This document shows, one piece after another, positions 12,744 to 23,519 of a DNA stretch of 64,000 bases. The first letter of the stretch is position 1, and each line of letters starts with the position of its first letter. A program made the translations under genes and the position numbers. The notes beneath the pieces are model-generated. The model ran no database searches. It worked only from the letters and a program-made list of their open reading frames with translations, and had not been told where the DNA came from. The stretch is from Ectobius pallidus (lineage: Eukaryota; Arthropoda; Insecta; Blattodea; Ectobiidae), in the NCBI GenBank assembly GCA_964059195.1, contig CAXKWD010000002.1, forward strand, positions 152,227,042 through 152,291,041. Reading direction: 5' to 3'.

Positions 12744-13308
12744 GACGGAAAAAAACGCCATGTGTGTAACCAGGCTGAGGGTTCGAACAAGACGCAGTTT
12801 GGTTGGTCCCCTTCCTGGTCGCTACGCTGTTGAGCCAGGCGCCGAGCATGAAGTGTGTATGCGCAAGACGCAGCTTGGTCGCTAACTGGCAGGTAGCATG
12901 TTATGGATTAAGTTTCTGAATTATTTCCTTTAATATTTTCATTTTTTTGTTATTATATTCTTATTCATAAGGTTTTGAAGACACAGAAGACAATGGGAAT
13001 GAGATTATGAATAATTAAAACTCATTACAGGAAGCTTCATCAAAATTAGTTACATGTAAAATATGTCACATGAGTATTTCACTGTTTCACAGAGTTACTA
13101 AATTGAATGTGTATTTTATAGTAAATTTAATGCTCTTACAGCTTTTCTTCTAGAATTTTTCGTTGTAAACCCAATACTTTAAGTGCTAAGATACAAAGTT
13201 TTCCGAAAAATGGCGTAAAAACTTTCTTCGGCCAAAAAAGTAGATTTTTGGCAGGGAATATACATTTTTTAAACGGTTTGAGATGGGGAACCAATGTATG
13301 GATAGAAA

Positions 13309-13310
<2 letters not shown>

Positions 13311-13365
<55 letters not shown>

Positions 13366-13391
13366 CATTATTATTATTATTATTATTATTT
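13311..13391. repeat. (ATT)n microsatellite in foldback arm 2
   Basis: About 27 ATT units with one CATT interruption. It is the inverted-arm equivalent of the (AAT)n array at 7978. Confidence 0.9.
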
Positions 13392-13807
13392 TCTTGAGTT
13401 GGTGTGACCATTGTATTCAGTCTTCAGAGTACAAGAAGACAATAAAACGAACACACTTAACCCCGCAACACGAAAATTAACATAATATAAAATTATTAGG
13501 TTACTATAAATTATACAAAAAAACTTAATATAAACCATACAAGTCAGTGACGGTAGCCATGAATGATCTCTACAATCCCTTCATTGAGTAGTAACAATAT
13601 TTATTTTGGTGGTCTGAGCTGATTATAAAGGATTACTTATAAACAGTCCTTTGTTTGTGTAGCGATTGCGTAAGTATACAAGTACAACGCCTGAATCTAG
13701 ACTACACGCTAGCGGCTGGTCGCATGAAAAAAGAGACCTAGCAATCTACCAAGAAACTGCGGCCTGACCAGATGGCTGGCAAGAGACCATCCAAGCTGCG
13801 TCTTGTT

Positions 13808-14300
13808 CACGGAACCGGGATGGTCGCATGCCACAGGTAGCAGGAAGAATGAAGTCATGTCTTCTTAAGAGGGTGAACAAGACGCAGCTTGGATGGTCTC
13901 TTGCCAGCCATCTGGTCAGGCCGCAGTTTCTTGGTAAATTGCTAGGTCTCTTTTTTCATGCGACCAGCCGCTAGCGTGTAGTCTAGATTCAGGCGTTGTA
14001 CTTGTATACTTACGCAAATCGCTACACAAACAAAGGATGTTTATAAGATACATCCTCTGTAATCAGCTCAGACCACCAAAATATTGTTACTACTTAATGA
14101 AGGGATTGTAGAGATGAGTCATGGCTACAGTCACTGAAATGTATGGTTTATATTCAGTATTTTTTATAATTTAGCCTATAGTAACATAATAATTTTATAT
14201 TATGTTAATTTTCGTGTTGCGGGGTTACGTGTGTTTGTGTTATTGTCTTCTTTTGCTCTGAAGACTGAATACAGTGATCACACCATCCCAAGAAAACAAC

Positions 14301-14345
<45 letters not shown>

Positions 14346-15707
14346 TATAATAATAATAATAATGTTTCTATCCATACATTGGTTCGCCATCTCAAACGTT
14401 TAAAAAATTATATTTCCTGCCAAAAATCAACTTTTTTTGCGGAAAAATGTTTTTACGCCACTTTTTCAGCGAAATTTGTATCTTAGTATTGGGTTTACAA
14501 CGAAAACTTTTAGAAGAAAAGCTGTAGAGCATTAAATTTACTATAAAATACACATTCAATTTAGTAACTCTGTGAAACAGTGAAATACTCTTGTGACATA
14601 TTTTACATGTAACTAATTTTGATGAAGCTTCCTGTAATGAGTTTTAATTCTGAGCCAGGCTAAGTACGAACAAGATGCAGCTTGGTTGGTCCCCTTCCTG
14701 GTCGCTATGCTGTTGAGCCAGGCGCCGGGCATGAAGTGTGTGTGCGCAAGACGCAGCGTGGTCGCTAGCTGGCAGGTCGCATGTTATGGATTAAGTTTCT
14801 GAATTATCTCCATTTTATTTTTATTTCTTTGTTATTATCTTCTCATTCATAAGGTTTTGAAGACACAGAAGACAATGGGAATGAGTTTATGAATTCAAAA
14901 TCATTACAGAAAGCTTCATCACATATGTCACATTAGTTAAATATGTCACAAGAGTATTTCACTATCTCACAGAATTTCTAAATTGAATGTGTATTTTATA
15001 GTAAATTTAATGCTCCACAGCTTTTGTTCTAAAAGTTTTTGTTGTAAACCCAATACTTTAGGTGCTAGGACAGAAAGTTCGCCGAAAAATGGAGTAAAAA
15101 CTTCTTTCGGCAAAAAAATAGATTTTGTGGCAGGGAATATTTTTTTAATCAGTTTGAGATGGAGAATCAACGTATGGTTAGAAACATTATTATTATTATT
15201 ATTATTATTATTGTTTTCTTGAGTTGGTGCGACCATTGTATTCAACTTCAGAGCACACGAAGACAATAAAACGAACACACTTAACCCCGCAACACGAAAA
15301 TTAACATAATATAAAATTATTAGGTTACTATAAATTATACAAAAATACTGAATATAAACAAGTCAGTAAATGTAGCCATGACTGATCTCTACAACCCCTT
15401 CATTGAGTAGTAACAGTATTTATTTTGGTGGTTTGAGCTTATTACAAAGGATGTATCTTATAAACAGTCCTTTGTTTGTGGAGCGATTGCAAAATGCACA
15501 CGTGGAACGCCAGAATCTAGACTACACGCTAGCGGCCGGTCGCATGAAAAAAGAGGGCTAGCATTCTACCAGCAAACTGCGGCCTGACCAGATAGCTGGC
15601 AAGAGACCATCCAAGCGGCGTTTTGTTCACCCTCGTAAGAAGACATGACTTCATTCTTCCTGCTGCCTGCGCCATGCGACCATCCCGGTTCCGTCTTGCG
15701 CGTACCC
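13808..15707. mobile_element. Second foldback unit, near-perfect palindrome of 1.9 kb
   Basis: Bases 13808-14648 repeat arm 1 in the forward orientation, starting within the terminal sequence at GGAACCGGGATGGTC. Bases 14649-15707 are the inverted arm. The spacer is almost nil, at TTCTGAGCCAGGCTAAG. The upstream arm (12776-13807) ends abruptly at a head-to-head junction near 13808, where its last 75-80 bp are missing. This suggests that two foldback copies fused or recombined. Confidence 0.7.
14296..14363. repeat. (AAT)n microsatellite in foldback arm 3
   Basis: About 22 AAT units with one AATT interruption. It is the counterpart of the arrays in the other arms. Confidence 0.85.
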
Positions 15708-15710
15708 TAA

Positions 15711-16158
15711 CCCAATCTCTCACTGTCCAAAACCAGCAGATACCACTCAAAATTACAACAAAATATCTTGGAGTTATCTTAGATAAAAGACTTACATTCA
15801 TACCACATATTCAGACTGAGAGATAGGGTTTTTCAGCGTTTTATGTTTTTATATCTTTATATCCTATGTTCAAGAGTTATATTCCACTTAAGACCAAACT
15901 CATGTTGTAGCCTATACTGCATTGATACGGTCATATATTATTAATGGGTTTGGAGTTTGGGCTACGGCTCATTCAAGACACTTAAAACGTTTAGACGGCA
16001 TACAACGTGCAGTCTGCAGAACTATTACGGGAGCTGACCATTACATACGTAATACTCAATTTTATAGTGATCTCAACATCGAGTTATTGAGTATCTACTT
16101 GCAGCGCATGAGAGCCAAATACCGTGTGACCTTAAAAAAAATTCTAATCCCTTACTAA
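15711..16158 (+). pseudogene. Jockey-like reverse transcriptase, C-terminal part
   Basis: The RT frame resumes right after the foldback element. The stretch reading KYLGVILDKRLTF is the conserved block C-terminal to the YADD box in jockey-type RTs. After a frameshift and stops around 15,827-15,920, a second frame (15,922-16,158) reads YIINGFGVWATAHSRHLKRL and then IQRAVCRTITGA, which is also typical of this region. Together with 5,851-6,400 and 7,041-7,495 it makes one LINE split by two insertions. Confidence 0.8.
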
Positions 16159-16376
16159 GGGAAATACAAAGTGACTTGTAGCAATACATAAACACTATTC
16201 TACTCTCATTCCCGACCTCTACTTCTAGTAGGCAAGCTATGCATAACTCATTTTATTACTTCTTCAATTTGTGAATAATTGTAGTATGTCGTTGTAAAGG
16301 TAGGGGTCCAGTTGGTGAGCTGGTACTTAAAATATATTTAACTATCACCACAAAAAAAAAAATGCGTTTGTCCTAC

Positions 16377-16498
16377 AGCACTCAGAAACCGTTAACACAT
16401 AGTTTACGCAAGCGCACATTGACAGTTTCGCTGCGCGACGTATGGAAACAGACGTTTTGCGCATGCGTGAACTATGTGTTCGTGTTTTCGGAGTGCTC
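16377..16498. mobile_element. Palindromic MITE, about 122 bp
   Basis: The left half begins AGCACTCAGAAACCG and contains AACACATAGTTTACGCA. The reverse complement of the right half begins AGCACTCCGAAAACA and contains AACACATAGTTCACGCA. The two arms of about 40 bp match at most positions. I could not find a convincing target-site duplication, so the superfamily is open. Confidence 0.6.
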
Positions 16499-17303
16499 TA
16501 GGAACAAACCTACTGTCGTTTAATGTGAATTTGATAATGCGATAGCGATTTAGAGAATGGATAGCATCACTACTTCTTGTTACTTGTATGAGTAAGGGTA
16601 ACTGAGACACCCTTGTGGCTGCAAAACTCAAACTGATGACCAGAAATGCTGAAAACAAGTGTAATGAAAGGTTGATAGCCGTCAATTCAATGTGTTATAC
16701 TTTTGTTTCAATTGTATTAATTTTCAACTCGATATTGCCTAAAACGTTGATTTTACCCAGTATTATAAATTAATATACCTTAACAGTGTATTTTTGTCTC
16801 TCCCCTCCTCAATTTTATTTTTTTTTTATTGAGAAAATCGTTATTAACGAAGAGCATTATGGATATCACGATATTATCGGAACAGAAATATCGATGACAA
16901 AATATCGGATATCGACACCAAAATGTCGATATTCGATAATATGGATATTCATCGCTGTAGGCTTTGTATGAGTTGAGAAATAGGGATATTTATTGTAAGC
17001 AGTAAACACGTAAAAAGAGGCAAAATAGGATGGCACATTTTTAGTCCTATATGCGCAGTAGATTGCTGTCTCAGATTTTGGGGAAGATTGTGTGAAAGTG
17101 ATATTGGTTTTTCTTTTGATTTTAGACCTGAAATGGTTATATGGTAACATAAACGTGGGAAATAAAATATCCTGTAAGAATTTCTGTTTCTTATTTCAGC
17201 CCCTATCAGGCATGGTGTGTAAAAGCAGTAAATTGCAAAATTCTTAAGTCCTGTATAAGCGATAAAAGCCATATCTAGCGTTTTCTGAGGGAATAGTTTG
17301 AGT
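16499..17303. other. No gene; TATCG-rich stretch and a shared repeat
   Basis: A stretch at 16,860-16,950 is dense in TATCG and ATATCGATA words. The sequence just after it (ATTCATCGCTGTAGGCTTTG, from 16,947) recurs at 22,545-22,590, so this is a dispersed repeat. I found nothing coding. Confidence 0.4.
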
Positions 17304-17732
17304 GTGATAACTAGACCTGGGATTTTAGGCTCTAAAAAAATTAGTTTTAGGCACCTAAAATAGGCTTTAAAAAAAGTAAAATAGGCTTTTAAAAGAGAAA
17401 ATAGGCACTCAAAATAGGCTTTTAAAAGAGAAAATAGCCACTCAAAATATGCTTTTAAATGTGTAAATAGAAAGAAAATAGACTTCAAAATATCACAATA
17501 TACACTTGAACTGTAACGTGATCTTTTTTTACTGTAAGAAATGTGGTATACCTATTCTTAACAGAAGTAACGGCAAAATTAAGACAGAATTAAAAAGGAA
17601 TTTATTAAAAACAGTTATGGATTATATGAAAAATCATCAGTAGTAAACTAAAACCTTAATACTAAAACAACTGAACATAATTACAGCACTGTAGGCATCC
17701 CCTAACGAAGTATTTGCGAAGAACATTCACTT

Positions 17733-17940
17733 TCATTCGTAATTTGCTTTGCAGTACATAACGATGATCTTCTCTAAATTTTCCACAGTCAGGCTGTGTC
17801 TTTTGTCTTTTAAAATCATTTTGAAGGCAGAAAAAGAGCGCTCCACACTCACAGACGTTAGAGGGGCATAGGAAAATTTACCTACATTTTTCAGTTCAAT
17901 TTCACTAGGTATTCAATAAAATTTGTAAGTTTGAACTATT
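17733..17940 (-). pseudogene. hAT transposase C-terminal dimerisation (hATC) fragment
   Basis: On the minus strand the frame reads FSYAPLTSVSVERSFSAFK, then MILKDKRHSLTVENLEKII, and stops at TGA (17733-17735). The segment SVSVERSFSAFK is the hallmark of the hAT C-terminal dimerisation domain found in ZBED-like and Charlie/Tip100-type transposases. It lies inside the 17312-18884 hAT element, in the same orientation as the BED-finger exon. The catalytic core that should lie between them is missing. One in-frame stop lies just upstream at about 17,914. Confidence 0.82.
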
Positions 17941-18004
17941 TCATTTAAGCCACTATTAGGCCTACTCTAAAGTTAATTAAGAACAACAAAGTTTATTTTG
18001 TCAG

Positions 18005-18245
18005 TTAAGAAAGTTGGCTTTCAATAACGGCTGCTGCCCAGCTCATGGCCTGCAGATATTGGGTGGTCGTGTGGTCAGCACGACACATCCCTCAACCGTA
18101 TTGTGTTGCCTCCATAACCACTGCTCACTGTAGCTTCCCAATTGTCCTCATGACGCTGAGTCAGCGCCGTCCAGACCTCATAGCTTTTTAAATTACTGCC
18201 GGTACTGGAAATCGAACACATCCCACCTGGACGAGGTCTCTAAAA
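18005..18245. repeat. SINE-like dispersed repeat inside the hAT
   Basis: This segment is markedly GC-richer than the hAT around it. It contains TGGTCGTGTGGTCAGCACGA and a downstream GGTACTGGAAATCGAACACA block that resembles a B-box read on the minus strand. Related wording occurs in the SINE-like segments at 46,790-47,040 and 58,795-59,030. No TSD could be fixed. Confidence 0.4.
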
Positions 18246-18308
18246 TTAATTACAGGAGCCAATATCGACAAAACCTTGGTCTTAGATTGATATGAAAAAT
18301 ACACATAC

Positions 18309-18419
18309 CTGTTTATTGCAGTACTGGCAGAAAATAATCTTGCCATCAAAAGCCATCCCTGGATATCGTGTAAGCCATTGATGTATAAGCAAGCTCTTAG
18401 TTGATTTTGTTTTAGGCAT
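18309..18419 (-). pseudogene. hAT transposase first exon with BED-type zinc finger start
   Basis: The minus-strand frame starts at ATG (18417-18419) and runs exactly 37 codons to a strong donor site, CAG|GTATGT at 18309/18308. It contains MAFDGKIIFCQYCNKQ, the start of a BED-type C2H2 finger with its CxxC pair, as seen in several hAT transposases. The second half of the finger (the His pair) would lie on the next exon and is absent. The exon-intron structure argues that the original element carried a spliced transposase gene. Confidence 0.72.
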
Positions 18420-19322
18420 CACGAACGAACTTAAACACTTCACTTGTTCTTTCACTGGCGAATTGACAGTGTGTCCTGTCGTACTATACTATATAAAAAA
18501 AAAAAACCTGCTACTTGTTCTTTTGAGCTAATCCTCCCCCTTCCCCCGTCAGTCAGCATTTCTTTGGTGAAAGTTGTCTGGGAAAATCAAGTTTGTGTGA
18601 AAAACCCACCCCCTGCTGTTTTGCCGTTCTGCTCTTCATTCAGGGATGTCCATTATACATGTTTGTAAAAATTACAGAAGTAGAATTTTACTTTAAATAT
18701 TCAAAATAGGCATTTTTAGGCACTAAAACAGTGAAATAGGCTCTAAAGGACCAAATAGGCATTTTAGGGCACTATAAAACTCTATAAATGTAAGTGAATT
18801 ATCATGAAACGTCGACATATTTAAAAAATTTCATGTTTTTTCTTAAGGAACAAAATAGGCATTTGCCCTAAAATCCCAGGTCTAGTGATAACTGATAAGT
18901 CGTTCTTCTCTGATTCAAACTCTAGATACCTATAGAAGAACTTACAACTTAAAAATAAAAAAGTTTCCATAATGTAATTTCGAATTACACGCAAAATACA
19001 AAACCCGGGCGACGCCGGACCTTTTAAGCTAGTTATTAATATTAGTAACTTATCAATGTTTTCATTGTTGTTTCAAACATGATAGTACATGAGTAACGCA
19101 GTTTATTATGTCAGTCCACAGCCAGTGCAGCTTAACTACAGTATAGGTCCATTTACACACAGCAGTGAGGTGAACGTGACGTGACGGCACGTATTCCCAC
19201 CGCCCGTGATCCCGCAGTGATTTCTGTTCACACTATAACGTGGCATGAACGACATCAGTCAGCGTTTTCTATAGTAACAAATGCCACGGAAAATGGCGAA
19301 ATTCTCAAAAGCTGATTTATGA

Positions 19323-19584
19323 ATGATTACTCTTGTTTTGGATGAAGAAGAGGAGGAACAAATGAGAAAACGGAAGTGGGTTCATGAGGCCTGGAAAAAG
19401 AGAAGTACAGAAGGGGAATTTATAAAGAATTGATGGACGATGGAGCAAAGTTTCACGAATACTTCAGAATGTCAGAAAATGCATTTAACATTCTGTTGAG
19501 CAAACTGGAAGTCAACCTGAAAAAGCAGGACACAAAATGGAGAAAAGCAATTTCTCCGAGGGAACGGCTTGCAGTTTCTTTGAG
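19323..19584 (+). pseudogene. Harbinger transposase, first exon with one frameshift
   Basis: The frame starts with ATG at 19323 and reads LDEEEEEQMRKRKWVHEAWK. After a one-base shift near 19,420 it continues KFHEYFRMSENAFNILLSKL and then KAISPRERLAVSLR. This order (RRxWVH motif, FRMS..F..LL helix, ISPxERLAVTLR) is diagnostic of PIF/Harbinger transposase N-termini. The exon ends at a consensus donor, GAG|GTATGT (19584/19585). No DDE exons follow. Confidence 0.85.
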
Positions 19585-19972
19585 GTATGTATGGTAGGAT
19601 AGAATATACAGTAGACTGTAAACTTTTAATAAAAAAAAATTCAACTCATAATAAAGTTTACAAACATTTCCAAAGGCACACAGTATAAAATTTGATCTTT
19701 TGTTTTTGTTAAAAAAAAACATACATTTCTACTTAAACTACGTTTAGAAAGATTTTCAAATTATTCTATTAAATATTTTTTTTTAAACTTAAACTAAACT
19801 ATTACAAAATTTGTTTTAAACTTAAAGTTTTAATTTACAAATACTGGGTAACATAAATTATTATTTTAATAAAATTGCAAGAAAAATATTTTCATAGTTA
19901 AAAAAAAAGAAGTTTCACTTCGAAAACTCATATATGAGTAAAAAAGTATTTGTAATTAATTTTGATAGGTAT

Positions 19973-20179
19973 TTATTCCTGACCGAAATTCTCAAAATAC
20001 CGTTGCACTGAATAGGTTGCCGGTTGCATCTGACCAGCAGGTAAATCTTGATTTCCATTCGCTACAACACACTCATTGTAGCTTCCTGCAGGAGAAGGCT
20101 GTCCAGAATATGTTGGAGTAGCAGTAGAGTAATGAGAAACTGCATATGGTCCTGCATTTGGCTCTTCTTCCATGAGCAT
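19973..20179 (-). CDS. Possible C-terminal exon of a Harbinger accessory protein
   Basis: A 68-codon minus-strand frame, rich in Pro, Ser, Tyr and Gln, ending YSVQRYFENFGQE. It lies between the transposase exon and the right end, converging on the transposase, which is where PIF/Harbinger elements often carry their Myb/SANT-like second gene. I recognise no domain in it, and the start is unsupported (it may begin at a splice junction). Confidence 0.35.
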   Translation of the reverse strand: MLMEEEPNAGPYAVSHYSTATPTYSGQPSPAGSYNECVVANGNQDLPAGQMQPATYSVQRYFENFGQE

Positions 20180-20208
20180 TTTAAGTTAGTACTTCTGCAC
20201 AGCGGCAG

Positions 20209-20403
20209 AACAACACCACTCGATTTTCTAGAATAATATTTTCAGGTTCGCCTGTCACGCCACAGTAACGCCACTGCTGAGTGTAAATTGAACTACCCGA
20301 GTTTCACTGTATTGCGACTGCGGGAACACTGACTGCACTGTCACGGCCAAGTGCCGGGCGAGTATGAACAACACCACTCAAATTGCCTAGAAGAATACTT
20401 TCA
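20209..20403. repeat. Duplicated right end of the outer Harbinger
   Basis: AACAACACCACTC followed by the same CTAGAA..AATA.TTTCAG block occurs from 20209 and again from 20367, an offset of 158 bp. The first copy continues into TCAGGTTCGCCTGTCACGCC, the element's right terminal sequence. The second continues into the same sequence only after the 4.65-kb insert, at 25059. Confidence 0.75.
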
Positions 20404-21363
20404 GGCTGTGTTCCAAATACGAGTGAGGAAGTGCGCACTCGCGCACTTGCACTGCTCTCGCACTACCCTTGCACTCGATGCGCACTCTATGCGAAATGGA
20501 ACGGTCTACACTCGATGTGCACTCGATCACCGGAAGTTTTTATGGGTACCGGAAATGAGAAAGTGTTTATGCCTGCCTTCCCCTAGGGAGCATTGAAATC
20601 GGTTTGCTTCGCGTTTTGGTTGTCGTTTGTTTATCGGTTTTCGTTCAAAGTAGTGGCGGGAGCAAGTATGGAGCAGTTCCAAACATCAAATAGCAAGTAA
20701 GAGAAACAATTTTTTTGGTCAGATTAAACAAGAACATGACCATTTTATATTGTTTTTTAACCATTTATTTATGTTTTTATTTTTGAAGGTACAATCCCTG
20801 AGCATAAGAACAAACACAATAAACTTGTAGAATTTCAAAATCTTAGAACAATACCTATATTTTCATGACTCCTCTTGCTCGAATGTGTTCCAATTGAGTC
20901 CTCTGAGTCCTTTACCACTTTCTTATATCTATTATTTTTTTATTTCATTTTTATTTATTAATTTCATCAGGTAGCTGATTATATAAATTGATACACTGCC
21001 GTATATTCTTTGATCCGTGCCGTGACGTATAAGTTGAGGTTTTGTGTATATCCAAAGGGCGTCTTAAGTTGTCCATATTCTTTTGTAACAGCGATGAGTG
21101 CGAAATTTTACAAAACAACTTCTCTTAGCTGTAATTAGCTTATGTAATGATTGATAAATTTCATATCCGATTGTTGAATACTAAGATTTTTTTTTTTTAC
21201 TCAGGTCTAAGATCTTATGAATTCATTGAGTATTTTAGATTAATGTTCAATTTTGCAGGGTACTAGGTACAATTTTTCCATGTCTGCAGGATAAAGCTGC
21301 AACAAATTTTGCTTTGACATTGAAGCAGTAACAAACTACAAATAGCTCTGCATTGGTGCAATT

Positions 21364-21440
21364 GGTGACAAATATGGGGTTTCTAAAGCCTCTGTAAGCT
21401 GTGCTGTTCAAAATGTTGACAATAAATTAGTAGACACAGC
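21364..21440 (+). pseudogene. Harbinger transposase helix-turn-helix fragment
   Basis: The short frame reads GDKYGVSKASVSCAVQNVDN, then KLVDT. This matches the HTH after the N-terminal domain of PIF transposases, where (G)D.FGVSKSSVSR.V is conserved. No catalytic DDE sequence can be read on either side. It confirms the superfamily of the 20404-25058 element. Confidence 0.7.
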
Positions 21441-23416
21441 CATTTTTTTCTGATATTTCTTCCTCTTGTGTTTTTCAAAATGTTTATTACATATGGATCC
21501 TTTTTATAGAATAGGGCAACCATAAATCGGTAATCAGAATTGTGGAGTTCCCATGCAAGAACACACCATAACCTTCTCTCTAGCTTGTTTTAGGATGATT
21601 ATTAATAGTTACAGTATAACTGTGTACAGCAATTTTCGTCTGTTCCAATACCAGTGAGTTATTATTTTGTAGACAGACACAAATTAACTGAATCTAATTT
21701 TGTAATGGTAGCATTAAATTCTACAAAAAGTTTCCTAATGAATTAAAAACATTTCAGTACCTGCCTTTAAATGACAGATTGTTGATACCAAACTTTCCTT
21801 GCAATCAGGAGGGCTTCTCTTTAATACCAGATTCTAATTTGGCTAATCTTAGTTACGGTACTTTTATTTAAAACAAATATCTAACATTTATAAAATATCT
21901 GTGCCTGAAAACCAGTTACATAACTTATCTTTTTCCTGTATGCTTAATGTAGCTGCAAAATTATCTCTTCCAAGGGATTGAGAATCCATCATAGTTAATA
22001 ATTTTCGTTGAAAGAAAAAATATTTTCTAGCAGGAAGTCATGAAGGTTATTGAATATTCAATTTAACTATTCTTGAAACCTCTTTAACTGTCTTACATAA
22101 TCAGATATCCTGACCGAACATCTTAAAATATATACTTACACAAATTTTTAAGATTATGTGCATAAAACTGTAACTGCGTTTATGAAATTGTTCTTAGAGA
22201 ACTGCTGGTGGTTTAGTTGGGGTGGACAAACCATCCCTTCCCTTGCAGTGTTCTCTTCGAGTTTAGGAAGTTGCATGATACTGGGTCATGGAATGACAAA
22301 TAATGAGAGGGGTTATCGATATAATTAATTTCTTTAAATCAATAATGGACAATTAATATCAGGCGTGATGCATCACATAACTTTCTCTCCCTGGGCATTG
22401 AAAATTTAATTTTCTCATTTGATGTAGAATAACAAGTCGTGTTGTGGGGAGAGCATATTCAATTCTCTCGGCCTAAGTTTGTGCCAACAATGGGTAGCGA
22501 GAATGGTATATCATAAGACTGTTCTATCCATCAATATGTTATTCATCTCTGTAGGCTTTGTATTAGTTAAGAATAGGGGGAAAATCCCGAAGGAAACAGA
22601 AGCAGTAATAAAAAGTCAGCAAGGCATTTGAATTCTGAGGACAGCCGTGTTGAATAACAAGAAAGCATTTAGTAATCTGATTTGTCTTCATAATATTGCC
22701 ATTATGCATCATCACTACTGTAATTTATTTTTTGGCTCCTGTAGAATTTTGGTTTTTGACTATAATAAAGTTTGCAACGATCTTCATTTACTGTGCACAA
22801 ATGACTAAAATGTTCCATCCTATTTAGTCTCTTTTTACATGCAATAAAAAAAATTAATGTGCATGCTGTATTCTTTGATTTTAGAAACATGAGAAACGGC
22901 CATATTTGAGGTTAGGTCACAAAACTTGCACTTGTTCTTCCCACATGTAACGCTATTGGTAGCATTGTATTATGCATTCAAAATAAGTTGAACGATCATG
23001 TCCAGACAATCAGTGTGTTGGGAGAAACCTATGGGCCACATAACCCACACCACAAACATGGAGCAAACTTCATTCGGTGTCGAAGAATTATAATACATAG
23101 TCTGCAGTCATAAGAACTATATCCCCCAATCCGAAATAAAGCACTGGATACAACAGGAAATCAAGTGTTGGTACTTAAATTAAACAGATGATTTAACTTT
23201 AATTTCACAAATTTATATCAAACTATAATCACATAAAGTTACATAGATTACAATTTGTCTAAAAAATGTTGAATCCTGTCTTTAAATTTATTGTTCACTT
23301 CCTGCACCAGCGGCAAGTCTCTCCTACTAGTATGGGTCCTCTGCATCTAGCTGCCTCTTTCTAAAATACTGCGGTGCTATCGAAGGCAGGGCTAAATAGG
23401 TTGTGGGATTGGGAAG

Positions 23417-23519
23417 TCATGCATCATAAAACCATCCCATAGGATTTCCAATGCCCGCCATACATACTCCAGTAGCATGGGCAATATTCTCCTCGTATCT
23501 TCTTGCAAGATTCTCCCAT
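23417..23519 (-). pseudogene. Harbinger Myb/SANT-like (MADF-type) accessory protein exon
   Basis: On the minus strand, a pyrimidine tract and acceptor (TTTTATTCTTTTTCAG) ends at 23520-23521. It is followed by WENLARRYEENIAHATG and NPMGWFYDA, then TGA at 23417-23419. WxNL...Y......G..W.Y is the pattern of the trihelix/MADF-type DNA-binding protein encoded by PIF/Harbinger elements. The exon is short and no partner exon is certain. The accessory protein normally helps the transposase reach the element ends. Confidence 0.55.

Larger units (their letters stand above)
8507..12775. mobile_element. PIF/Harbinger-like core element with tandemly doubled body
   Basis: The ends GCCTGGTTACACACATGGCG (8507) and their inverted copy (ending 12775) lead into a shared GC-rich terminal repeat of about 60 bp containing CCGTCGCGGAG and GCCGTCGCCGCCCAAAG. 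The flanking triplets are TAA on the left and TGA on the right, close to the TWA target of PIF/Harbinger but not identical. The body is two direct copies of a 2.1-kb unit with the terminal repeat between them. A short frame starting MNREQLLALLIF (8713 and again in the second copy) ends near a GTAAGG donor-like site and may be a leftover first exon. No catalytic transposase is present. Confidence 0.65.
7499..15707. mobile_element. Composite foldback element, 8.2 kb, TSD TAA
   Basis: The ends are inverted: GGGTACGCGCAAGACGG starts the left arm at 7499 and its reverse complement ends at 15707. Flanking TAA is duplicated at 7496-7498 and 15708-15710. The flanks are two parts of one reverse transcriptase, which proves insertion. 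Each arm is about 1 kb and contains the same landmarks in order: a CATGCGACCAGCC block, an (AAT)n array, a TAGAGCATTAAAT block and a GCATACACACTTCAT-type block. Inside are four arms in alternating orientation: 7499-8506, 12776-13807, 13808-about 14648 and about 14649-15707. The first two are separated by a 4.3-kb core. A 3-bp TSD suggests PIF/Harbinger mobilisation, but no transposase is encoded. Confidence 0.85.
17312..18884. mobile_element. hAT element, 1.57 kb, deletion derivative
   Basis: The terminal inverted repeats begin TAGACCTGGGATTTTAGG on both sides. The 8-bp TSD GTGATAAC is exact at 17304-17311 and 18885-18892. The subterminal regions carry many AAATAGGC words in both orientations, the usual picture of hAT transposase-binding arrays. 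Relics of the element's own transposase gene are present on the minus strand: a BED-finger first exon (18309-18419) and an hATC tail (17733-17940). The middle of the gene, with the DDE core, is gone. Confidence 0.92.

Noticed and set aside
8358..12885. Several 60-130 codon frames in the Harbinger-like core (for example 10351-10737, 12543-12833)
   Set aside because: They are built from the GC-rich terminal repeat (RRRQNFRRAP type), occur in duplicate because of the tandem copy, overlap in several frames and match no transposase motif.
13136..13480. Poly-Asn and poly-Ile ORFs
   Set aside because: Translations of the (ATT)n array; not real proteins.
16860..16960. TATCG-rich block taken at first as a hAT terminus (CAGCGATGAATATC read inverted)
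   Set aside because: The flank is shared with 22,545-22,590, where the same ATTCATC.CTGTAGGC runs without a break, and no 8-bp duplication or left end was found.
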